Assembly: GCA_029245825.1 (NCBI GenBank)
Contig: JAQWON010000001.1
Coordinates: 1-20,334 of the forward strand
Reading direction: 5' to 3'
From: Flavobacteriaceae bacterium
GTDB taxonomy: Bacteria > Bacteroidota > Bacteroidia > Flavobacteriales > Flavobacteriaceae
DNA length: 20,334 nt
Every line of letters starts with the position of its first letter. The first letter of the stretch is position 1. The notes below the pieces were generated by a model, which saw nothing but the letters and a program-made list of their open reading frames with translations, had not been told where the DNA came from and searched no databases. A program made the translations under genes and the position numbers. Positions 8,379 to 15,388 of the stretch are shown here, piece by piece.

Positions 8379-8386
8379 TACATTTG
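8379..8386 (+). promoter_or_regulatory. Perfect TAnnTTTG -7 element at the start of the ypdA-like gene
   Basis: TACATTTG matches the Bacteroidota -7 consensus exactly, but the nearest TTTG (8362-8365) is only 13 bases upstream, too close for a standard -33. If used, transcription begins around 8391 and the translation start would have to be the TTG at 8408. The remaining 8238-8383 gap is AT-rich with no other clear signal. Confidence 0.3.
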
Positions 8387-9364
8387 AATCTTGGAAAAAT
8401 AATTAATTTGGATGTAATAATAATAGGAGCTGGTCCAATTGGAATAGCTTGTGGAATTGAAGCTAAAGGAAGAGGCCTTAAGTATCTAGTTATAGACAAA
8501 GGACCTCTTGTCAATTCTCTTTACAGGTACCCCCTAAATATGACATTTTTTTCAACTGCAGAAAAACTTGAAATTGGAGGTGTCCCCTTTATTTCACATG
8601 GTAATAAACCAACAAGAACAGAAGCTCTAGAGTATTATAGAAGAGTAGTAAAACAGTGGGGAATAAATCTGGAATTATATACTCCTGTTGAAGCTATAAA
8701 AAAAGCAGGTGATCATTTTGAAGTCATCACAAAAGGAGATAGATATAAATCTAAAAACATAGTGATTGCAACTGGCTTCTATGATTCCCCATACCCTTTA
8801 AACGTAACTGGAGAAGAGCTCCCCAAGGTTCTTCATTATTATAAAGAAGCTCATCCGTTTTTTAATATGAATATTGCAGTTGTTGGAGCTGCAAACTCTG
8901 CTGTTGATGTTGCCCTTGAAACACAAAGGAAAGGAGCCAAAAGTGTTACCATGATCATTAGAGAAAGTGAAATTGGTGAAAATGTTAAGTATTGGGTCAG
9001 GCCAGATATTTTAAACAGAATTGAAGAAGGAAGTATCAAAGCTTATTTTAATTCTAACATCATAGAAATAACAGAAAAAAATATAAAATTTGAAAGTGAA
9101 GGCAAAGAAGTAGTAATAGAAAATGATTTTGTGCTTGCAATGACAGGATATCAACCAAATTTTAATATGTTAAAAACAATAGGTGTTAAATTTAAACAAG
9201 ACGCCTTCAAAACACCCTATTATGACTCAAAAAACATGCAATCTAATGTTGAAGGTGTTTTTTTAGCTGGCGTTGTTTGCGGCGGTTTGAAAACTAACAA
9301 GTGGTTTATTGAAAATTCTAGAGAACATGCCCCTCTAATTATGGATTATGTTTCAAATATATAA
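8384..9364 (+). CDS. ypdA: YpdA/Bdr-family FAD/NADPH oxidoreductase (putative bacillithiol disulfide reductase)
   Basis: 326 residues from a TTG at 8384. Family role: NADPH-dependent reduction of oxidised bacillithiol, restoring the thiol redox buffer in the cytosol. GAGPIG (15-20) is the FAD-binding loop; LVNSLYRYPLNMTFFSTAEK (42-61), PTRTEALEYYRR (76-87), VVGAANSAVDVA (166-177, NADPH loop) and GVFLAGVVCGGLKTNKWFIE (291-310) are characteristic of YpdA. The loop lacks the Cys of the GGGPCG motif reported as active-site Cys in Staphylococcus aureus; here it is Ile19, with Cys23 four residues on and Cys299 near the C-terminus. No in-frame ATG exists upstream (TAA at 8372-8374). A second TTG at 8408, with GGAAAA about ten bases before it, would give a start at MDVIIIGAGP, closer to the family N-terminus. 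No bacillithiol synthesis gene is in the window. Confidence 0.88.
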   Translation: MNLGKIINLDVIIIGAGPIGIACGIEAKGRGLKYLVIDKGPLVNSLYRYPLNMTFFSTAEKLEIGGVPFISHGNKPTRTEALEYYRRVVKQWGINLELYTPVEAIKKAGDHFEVITKGDRYKSKNIVIATGFYDSPYPLNVTGEELPKVLHYYKEAHPFFNMNIAVVGAANSAVDVALETQRKGAKSVTMIIRESEIGENVKYWVRPDILNRIEEGSIKAYFNSNIIEITEKNIKFESEGKEVVIENDFVLAMTGYQPNFNMLKTIGVKFKQDAFKTPYYDSKNMQSNVEGVFLAGVVCGGLKTNKWFIENSREHAPLIMDYVSNI

Positions 9365-9374
9365 TCAATAAACT

Positions 9375-11207
9375 CTAAAACTCAGTATAAAAAATTTCGA
9401 GTTGTATTTTATTTGAATTATTTTCCTCTTCAGGGTGAGATCCATATAAAACAACACCTAATGGATTTAAAATAGCTGCAGAAGGATACTTTATAATTTG
9501 ATCAGAAACCATTGCCGCTCTATAACTTATATCATCAATATTTGAGGTAACTACAAGGCCTAATTCAACATTTGTAGAATCATTTCTGATAATTCTTTTT
9601 ATATGGTCAGTTATTCTAAACTTATACCTGTAGGGTAATCCATTGTCATCATACTCAAGTATACCACCATAATATAGTTTTGTATTCTGAATTTCATCAG
9701 GATTTTGACTTACTGTTTCATCTACAACATAATCGTTTAATGGGTTACTGTCATCGTAATTATATAGATATAATCTGTTAATTATCCCAAGGTCAGAATA
9801 AAGTGAAAAATTGAATTGGTCTATGTAAAGATTAATACTAGCTTCATTAATTAACCAGTTACTATTTCTTAGGTCATTTAATATAATACTTGATTCTTTT
9901 TCTGAGGAAAATAAATTTAACTTACAATGAAGTCCTGAAGAGCCGCTTAAATATATCTTACTAGCCGGATCCCCTCCATTAGAAAGTGAAATTTGATTTT
10001 CTATTTCTTGATCATAATTATTATTAAAGATGGTATTTATTTTAAATCCTCCTAAATTAATTGGAATTGATTTATTCCCTTTCTCAATAAAATCATCAGA
10101 AGTATCATCTTCGGTTCCGTTCTTATTATACTTATCATATTCGTATTCTACCTTTATATTAGCCTGGCTTATGTCAAGCAACATATATAGGTTGTCAGAA
10201 AAATCTTCCGCTCTTATAATAATACCTTTTAGATGATTAGAAAAATTATCTTGATTCTCTAATTCTTGACTTCCTTCTTTATCAAGAAAATTAGTCTGGA
10301 AAAAATTTTTATTTAGAGGAACTCTAATTCTAGGAGTTAATCTCGATTCAACCTTTTCTCTTTCGTTAACATCAGGGGTTGATGAATCATCTTCAGAAAA
10401 ATTAAATCTCAGCTCATTAAAATCAAGACTATAAATTGAATCGTATAGTATTTCACCTGAAAAGCCTTCGTCAAAAAAATCTCTATTTGAATAAAATTTA
10501 TTAATCGACTCAAAATTACTTCCAGGGTCCAAAGAAGATAAATAATATGTTAATTCATAAACCTTTAGCTTAAAACTTGCATCTCTATTTCCAAATATGG
10601 AATCAATTTGATAAACTTTATTTTCTACATCATATCCAGAATTATCTTGATCATCCCCATCAAGAATACCGTCATTATCAGAATCTTGACTAAGAGGGTT
10701 TGATCCATCTTGAGTCTCTAAATAATCAGCAACTCCATCTGAATCACTATCACTTAATGGATCATTAGGATCGATATCAAACTCATCAATTACCCCGTCA
10801 CTATCTCTATCGTTGAGATTGTTAAAAAAGGGGATCTCTAAATATACCTGAGTTACTGTTTCATTTTCCGTGATTTTAGATGGATCATCATTGTTTTGAT
10901 TCTCATTTTGTTCACTTATGTCTCCAAAAACGGGATTACTTATTGGAATTGCTAATTGAGAAGTTATACTTGCTTTTGATAAACCAAAAATTGGATGATT
11001 AATTTCTCCTAGTTGAGCTAGAGGCAAACCATCTGTTTGGAAAAAATCAGTTTTTTTTTGATAGGAATATATTGGAGTCTCTAATTTATTAGAATCAAAA
11101 ACTGTTTCATTTAAAATAGATACTCCTACAGGATGAAATTCCTTTGAACAATAGACAAATATCAATGGGCAAAACAATAATATTCTTAAAAAACCCTTGA
11201 AATCCAT
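9375..11207 (-). CDS. DUF4270 lipoprotein with thrombospondin type-3 repeats
   Basis: 610 residues. The N-terminus (FLRILLFCPLIFVYC) is a lipoprotein-like signal with Cys20, although the lipobox (FVYC) is loose. Family hallmarks of DUF4270, found in Bacteroidota, are LPLAQLGEINHPIFG (61-75), VYLEIPFF (121-128), YQIDSIFGN (199-207) and KLKVYELTYYL (214-224). Between VYLEIPFF and YQIDSIFGN lies a block of Asp-rich repeats (about 133-190) of the DxDxDGxxD type. The function of DUF4270 is unknown; the features suggest a surface-exposed, calcium-stabilised protein anchored in the outer membrane. Only six bases separate its start from the stop of the GT5-like gene, so the two are co-transcribed. 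Its 3' end converges on the ypdA-like gene with a ten-base gap and no visible terminator hairpin. Confidence 0.88.
   Translation of the reverse strand: MDFKGFLRILLFCPLIFVYCSKEFHPVGVSILNETVFDSNKLETPIYSYQKKTDFFQTDGLPLAQLGEINHPIFGLSKASITSQLAIPISNPVFGDISEQNENQNNDDPSKITENETVTQVYLEIPFFNNLNDRDSDGVIDEFDIDPNDPLSDSDSDGVADYLETQDGSNPLSQDSDNDGILDGDDQDNSGYDVENKVYQIDSIFGNRDASFKLKVYELTYYLSSLDPGSNFESINKFYSNRDFFDEGFSGEILYDSIYSLDFNELRFNFSEDDSSTPDVNEREKVESRLTPRIRVPLNKNFFQTNFLDKEGSQELENQDNFSNHLKGIIIRAEDFSDNLYMLLDISQANIKVEYEYDKYNKNGTEDDTSDDFIEKGNKSIPINLGGFKINTIFNNNYDQEIENQISLSNGGDPASKIYLSGSSGLHCKLNLFSSEKESSIILNDLRNSNWLINEASINLYIDQFNFSLYSDLGIINRLYLYNYDDSNPLNDYVVDETVSQNPDEIQNTKLYYGGILEYDDNGLPYRYKFRITDHIKRIIRNDSTNVELGLVVTSNIDDISYRAAMVSDQIIKYPSAAILNPLGVVLYGSHPEEENNSNKIQLEIFYTEF
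10638..10811 (-). repeat. Thrombospondin type-3 (DxDxDG) repeats within the DUF4270 gene
   Basis: Codes for residues about 133-190: DRDSDGVIDEFD, DSDSDGVADYLE and DSDNDGILDGDD, spaced by about 20 residues. This is the calcium-binding TSP3 pattern common in Bacteroidota surface proteins. At DNA level the copies are diverged, so it is a protein repeat and not a recent tandem duplication. Confidence 0.85.
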
Positions 11208-11213
11208 TTTAAA

Positions 11214-12017
11214 TTAAAAGATCTTATTTGAGTAATAACTTACAAAAGCTTTGTCTTGTTTAGTTTGATCAAAATCCATGACTGGAATATCCTTGCTTTC
11301 AATTAGTTTGTCAATTTTTTTTAGAGCTCCATTATCAGCAACAACATAGCCGTCAGAATGATTTAAACTTAATTGGATTAAATTTTCATAATTAGCTCTT
11401 TTGAGAAGTTGAATTTCTTCTGAAGGTATTTTGTCAAAACTAACTTTTTTTTCAATTTTCTTTGATACCACACCATCAAAATCCTTGCTGTATACAGATA
11501 TTACGATTTTACTTTCAGCAAACAATGGCTCATCCTTGTAATAAGTTTTCAAGTATAAAGGAAATAATGAAGTAAACCATCCATGAAGATGAATAATATC
11601 TGGAGACCAATTTAATTTTTTAACTGTTTCAATTACTCCCTTTGTAAAAAAAATCATTCGCTCATCATTATCATTGAAAAGTTTACCTTTTTCATCTCTT
11701 AAAGCCCCTCTTCTTTTAAAATATTCATCATTATCTATAAAATAAACTTGCATTCTTTCTTTTGGAATAGATGCAACCTTAATAATTAAAGGCATGTCTT
11801 CATCATCAATTACTAGATTCATGCCAGATAGGCGGATTACTTCATGCAACTGATGTCTTCTTTCATTTATAAGACCATACCTTGGCATAAAAATTCTTGT
11901 CTGACCTCCATTTTCGTTTACACTTTTTGGGATTTCATAAGAATTTAAGGCCTGATTTGTCTGAGGCAAATAAGGGATAACTTCTGAGGATATGATTAGT
12001 ACTTTCTTATTTTTCAT
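11214..12017 (-). CDS. Short GT5-like 'glycogen/starch synthase' N-terminal domain protein
   Basis: 267 residues, about half the length of a working GlgA (around 480). It matches the short protein commonly annotated as glycogen synthase in Flavobacteriia: VLIISSEVIPYLPQ (6-19), GGQTRIFMPRYG (37-48), INERRHQLHEVIRLSGMNL (50-68), VYFIDNDEYFKRRG (91-104) and IIHLHGWFTSLFPLYLK (141-157). The substrate loop KxGGL that follows the first strand in GlgA is replaced by PYLPQTNQALNSYEIP, HAHDW has become HLHGW, and the whole C-terminal ADP-glucose-binding Rossmann domain is absent. It is therefore unlikely to make glycogen alone; a regulatory or glycan-binding role is possible. No glg gene is nearby. 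It leads a two-gene operon with the DUF4270 lipoprotein, divergent from panC. Confidence 0.88.
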   Translation of the reverse strand: MKNKKVLIISSEVIPYLPQTNQALNSYEIPKSVNENGGQTRIFMPRYGLINERRHQLHEVIRLSGMNLVIDDEDMPLIIKVASIPKERMQVYFIDNDEYFKRRGALRDEKGKLFNDNDERMIFFTKGVIETVKKLNWSPDIIHLHGWFTSLFPLYLKTYYKDEPLFAESKIVISVYSKDFDGVVSKKIEKKVSFDKIPSEEIQLLKRANYENLIQLSLNHSDGYVVADNGALKKIDKLIESKDIPVMDFDQTKQDKAFVSYYSNKIF

Positions 12018-12044
12018 TTAGTTTTTCAACTCTAAAAAGCTTGG

Positions 12045-12068
12045 CAAAATTAAGGAATTTATCCTTAA
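12045..12068 (-). promoter_or_regulatory. Promoter with overlapping inverted repeat between the GT5-like gene and panC
   Basis: On the minus strand TAATTTTG (12052-12045) is a perfect -7 element about 30 bases before the GT5-like ATG; the -33 match is poor. The repeat TTAAGGA-ATTTA-TCCTTAA (12050-12068, 7-bp arms, 5-base spacer) overlaps the end of this element and lies upstream of a plus-strand TATATTTA (12084-12091) that could serve panC. It could be an operator controlling one or both directions. Confidence 0.35.
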
Positions 12069-12111
12069 ATATCTTATAAAGCTTATATTTAGTAACTTAT
12101 AATTTCTTTTA

Positions 12112-12951
12112 ATGGAAATATTTAAATCAAAATCTGATTTATTACATACTCTCAAAAAACTTAAAGGCCCCTTGGGTTTAGTTCCAACAATGGGAGGAAT
12201 ACATGAAGGGCATCTATCTCTTATTCGAAAAGCTTTCCAGGAAAACTCATCTGTAATTGTCAGTATTTTTGTAAACCCCATGCAATTTGATGATTTAGTT
12301 GATTTAAAAAATTATCCAAGGAATTTAAATAATGATGCTTTATTGATATCTGAAATAAGTGATAAAATAAAAATATATGCCCCTAATCAAGGAGATGTCT
12401 ATGGCAGTAAAATTAAACCAAACAAATATAGCTTTGATAAATTAGATAAGGTGATGGAGGGTGTAAAAAGAAAAAATCATTTTAATGGAGTAGCAAATAT
12501 CATTGAATTTTTGTTTAAAACCTTTAACCCTAAAAATGCATATTTTGGAGAAAAAGATTATCAACAACTACAAATAATCAGAAATTTAAATAAAAGTCTC
12601 GGGATGTCAACTAAAATAATTCAGTGTCCAACTGTAAGAAATAAAAATGGTCTTGCTCTAAGCTCAAGAAATAGCAACCTAACTCGCCTTGAGCAAAAGA
12701 TTGCTCCAGAAATATATAAATGTCTTTTAGATGTAAAAAAAAGGGCTAAAGTTAATTCATATGAAGAAATTCTTGATCTTGTAAGTTTTAGGTTTTTAAA
12801 GATGAAGGAATGTAATTTAGAGTATTTCATTATTGCTAATCAAAAGACCTTATCAGAAATATCTTCTACAGATTTAATCTCTGGAAATAGAGCTTTTATT
12901 GCAGTTAAATTAGGAGATACTAAATTAATTGATAATATAGAGTTATCTTAA
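12112..12951 (+). CDS. panC: Pantothenate synthetase
   Basis: 279 residues. It condenses pantoate with beta-alanine using ATP, through pantoyl-adenylate, in the cytosolic route to coenzyme A. All core motifs are present: PTMGGIHEGH (25-34, nucleotide-binding HxGH), FVNPMQF (53-59), FGEKDYQQL (145-153) with the Lys, Asp and Gln of the pantoate/ATP site, and GLALSSRN (180-187). The usual DGLA is NGLA, and the normally RPGHF segment reads KRKNHFNGV (119-127); both are tolerable departures. Length is normal. The ATG has no clear Shine-Dalgarno. panD (aspartate decarboxylase, source of beta-alanine) does not follow; the next gene starts within about 70 bases. Confidence 0.97.
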   Translation: MEIFKSKSDLLHTLKKLKGPLGLVPTMGGIHEGHLSLIRKAFQENSSVIVSIFVNPMQFDDLVDLKNYPRNLNNDALLISEISDKIKIYAPNQGDVYGSKIKPNKYSFDKLDKVMEGVKRKNHFNGVANIIEFLFKTFNPKNAYFGEKDYQQLQIIRNLNKSLGMSTKIIQCPTVRNKNGLALSSRNSNLTRLEQKIAPEIYKCLLDVKKRAKVNSYEEILDLVSFRFLKMKECNLEYFIIANQKTLSEISSTDLISGNRAFIAVKLGDTKLIDNIELS

Positions 12952-13019
12952 ATTATTAATTTAGCTTTAGGTGTAAATTCAATGGTAAATATTTTTTAAG
13001 CTTGAAATTAATAATCAAA

Positions 13020-13958
13020 ATGTTTAAAATATTAATTCCTCTTTTAATTGGATTTTTTTTTATATATCTGAGCTTTAAAAGTACCACTGAACAGGATAGA
13101 GAAAATATTTTAATGTCCATTAAAAATGCGGATTATAGATACGTATTATTATCACCTTTTTTAGGGTTTTTAAGTCATTTGTCTCGTGCTTATAGATGGA
13201 AATATTTGCTCTCCCCATTAGGATATAAGCCAACATTTTTAAATTCAACTCTATCAGTTTTTATTGCATATATTGCTAATCTTGGGATCCCTAGATCTGG
13301 AGAAATCATTAGAGCAACTGTAATGAGCTCCTATGAAAAAATTCCTTTTGAAAAAAGTTTTGGAACTATTATAGCTGAGAGAATTATTGATCTAATTATT
13401 CTAACTTGTTTTTTTTTCATTGCATTAATAATTCATTTTGATCTGGTAATCTCCTTTCTGCCAATCGAAAAATTTGAACTTAACAATATTTTCCTTAGCA
13501 TATTTCTTTTAGTCATTCTAGCATTCATTTGGATTCTTATTTTAAAAAAATTAAATTATACTATAGTAAAAAATATCAAACTATTTTTTTCTGGATTATG
13601 GGAAGGAATTATTTCATTGAAGAAAATTGAAAAAAAATCTTCTTTTATTTTTCATACATTCTTTATTTGGATATTGTATGTTGCCATGTTTTATGTCATT
13701 AAATGGTCTTTACCTGAAACAGAATCTCTGTCCTTAATTGAGCTTATTCCTGCTTTTGTAATAGGAGGCCTGACAATTTCTGCAACAAATGGGGGTATAG
13801 GGATTTATCCTTATTCAATATCCTTAGCTCTTTTTTCATTTGGAATTTCATATGATTCTGGATTAGCTTTCGGATGGATTATTTGGACTGCTCAGACAGC
13901 AATGATTATTTTCTGTGGAGGGCTATCTTTTTTTATTTTACCTCTAGTAAAAAAATAA
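13020..13958 (+). CDS. Flippase-like integral membrane protein (LPG_synthase_TM family)
   Basis: About 312 residues with some eight hydrophobic helices. Signatures of the lysylphosphatidylglycerol-synthase transmembrane (UPF0104/AglD-like) family are SHLSRAYRWKYLLSPLG near the N-terminus, IANLGIPRSGEIIRATV, SFGTIIAERIIDLI and the C-terminal glycine-rich ISATNGGIGIYPYSISLAL. The family includes the lipid-flipping half of MprF and proteins moving polyprenyl-linked or glycerolipids; there is no aminoacyl-transfer domain here, so it is not MprF. An in-frame TTG at 13002 would add six residues; the ATG at 13020 is preferred. In flavobacteria this gene is often near panC/panD and radA, and radA follows after 15 bases, so the linkage is conserved, not functional. 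Substrate unknown. Confidence 0.85.
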   Translation: MFKILIPLLIGFFFIYLSFKSTTEQDRENILMSIKNADYRYVLLSPFLGFLSHLSRAYRWKYLLSPLGYKPTFLNSTLSVFIAYIANLGIPRSGEIIRATVMSSYEKIPFEKSFGTIIAERIIDLIILTCFFFIALIIHFDLVISFLPIEKFELNNIFLSIFLLVILAFIWILILKKLNYTIVKNIKLFFSGLWEGIISLKKIEKKSSFIFHTFFIWILYVAMFYVIKWSLPETESLSLIELIPAFVIGGLTISATNGGIGIYPYSISLALFSFGISYDSGLAFGWIIWTAQTAMIIFCGGLSFFILPLVKK

Positions 13959-13973
13959 AAAGGTTATGATTAA

Positions 13974-15335
13974 ATGAATAAAATTAAAAAATCTTTTTTC
14001 TGTCAAAATTGTGGAGCTCAGCATGTAAAATGGCAAGGACAATGCAATACTTGTAAAGAATGGAATTCTCTTTTAGAAGAAATTGTTTCGAATGAATCAC
14101 AGCAAAATTGGAAAGCTCAAAATCAAATAAATAATTCTGCCTCTAATGCCCTTCAGGTAAGTCAAATCAGAGAATCTGATGAAACTATTTTAGATAGTTC
14201 TGACCAAGAACTTAATCGTGTTTTAGGAACTGGTATAATATCAGGATCTCTAATTCTTTTATCAGGCGAACCAGGAGTTGGAAAATCAACACTTCTGCTT
14301 CAAATTGTTATGAACCTTAATTTTAAAGCCTTATACGTTAGTGGAGAAGAGAGTCAAAATCAGATAAAACTAAGAGCAGAAAGAATAAAATCATCTTCAA
14401 ATAACTGCTATATACTTAATGAAACATTGATTGAAAATATCTTTGATCAAATAAAAAAAATTGAACCAGCTATCGTTATTATAGATTCAATACAAACACT
14501 TAAATCAATAAATATTGAAAATAGTCCTGGTAGTGTTTCCCAAATAAAGGGATGTACTGAACAATTTATAAAGTTTTGTAAAAAAACTAATATCCCGGTT
14601 TTTTTAGTTGGTCATATAACAAAAGACGGTCAAATTGCAGGCCCTAAAATTCTTGAGCACATGGTTGACGTAGTTCTTCATTTTGAAGGAGACAGAAATA
14701 ATGTTTATAGAATTCTAAGAGCTAAGAAAAATAGATATGGATCAACTTCTGAAATAGGAATTTACATGATGGAATCCATTGGACTTTCAGCTGTTTCTAA
14801 TCCTAATGAATTGCTAATTCCTTATAAAGAAGAGTTTTTAAGTGGCCATGCTATAGCTTGTATTCTAGAGGGCTCTAGACCCTTAATGATAGAGGTTCAA
14901 GCCCTAGTTAGTTCGGCAGTATATGGAACACCTCAAAGGACAAGTAATGGATTTAACTCGAAGAGATTAAATATGCTTCTGGCAGTACTTGAAAAAAGAG
15001 CTGGTTTTACTCTTGGCACAAAAGATGTTTTCATTAATATAACGGGGGGGATATCAGTTGAGGATCCATCTATTGACTTGGCTGTTATAACTGCCATATT
15101 ATCTAGCTATCATGATATCTCTGTTTCTCAAGAACACTGTTTTTCCGCAGAAATAGGTTTGTCAGGTGAAATTAGACCTGTTTCAAAAATAGATCAAAGA
15201 ATAAAAGAATGCTCAAAATTAGGATATAAAAATTTTGTTACTTCTAAATCTAGTAAAATTCAAAAATCTAATAATAAAACTGAAATAATATCTGTCTCAA
15301 AGATTGAAGAGTTGATTAATTATCTTTTTGGTTAA
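13974..15335 (+). CDS. radA: DNA repair protein RadA/Sms
   Basis: 453 residues, the usual size. RadA is a hexameric RecA-like helicase that extends recombination intermediates by branch migration. The order is complete: zinc finger C10-x2-C13 and C24-x2-C27 (CQNCG, CNTCKEW), Walker A GEPGVGKST (98-106), Walker B-like AIVIIDSIQT (166-175), the RadA signature KNRYG (252-256; commonly KNRFG), and a Lon-protease-like C-terminal domain (VSSAVYGTPQR, GISVEDPSIDLAV, LSGEIRPV). AAAAGG ten bases before the ATG is a plausible ribosome site. A run of seven G (15044-15050) in the Lon-like domain is in frame. Confidence 0.97.
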   Translation: MNKIKKSFFCQNCGAQHVKWQGQCNTCKEWNSLLEEIVSNESQQNWKAQNQINNSASNALQVSQIRESDETILDSSDQELNRVLGTGIISGSLILLSGEPGVGKSTLLLQIVMNLNFKALYVSGEESQNQIKLRAERIKSSSNNCYILNETLIENIFDQIKKIEPAIVIIDSIQTLKSINIENSPGSVSQIKGCTEQFIKFCKKTNIPVFLVGHITKDGQIAGPKILEHMVDVVLHFEGDRNNVYRILRAKKNRYGSTSEIGIYMMESIGLSAVSNPNELLIPYKEEFLSGHAIACILEGSRPLMIEVQALVSSAVYGTPQRTSNGFNSKRLNMLLAVLEKRAGFTLGTKDVFINITGGISVEDPSIDLAVITAILSSYHDISVSQEHCFSAEIGLSGEIRPVSKIDQRIKECSKLGYKNFVTSKSSKIQKSNNKTEIISVSKIEELINYLFG

Positions 15336-15388
15336 GCAAATAGTTTTCAATCTAAATAATGTAACTTTATTTAAAATTATTAATCTAG

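Noticed and set aside
11214..12017. Functional glycogen synthase (glgA) or a truncated pseudogene
   Set aside because: The C-terminal catalytic half is missing, but the short form is the normal one in flavobacteria, so it is neither GlgA nor a fresh truncation.
12018..12281. Minus-strand open frame directly abutting the GT5-like gene
   Set aside because: It is mostly antisense to the start of panC, including the conserved PTMGGIHEGH codons, so it is a shadow.
13020..13958. MprF (lysylphosphatidylglycerol synthase)
   Set aside because: Only the membrane flippase-like part exists; the aminoacyl-transfer domain is absent.
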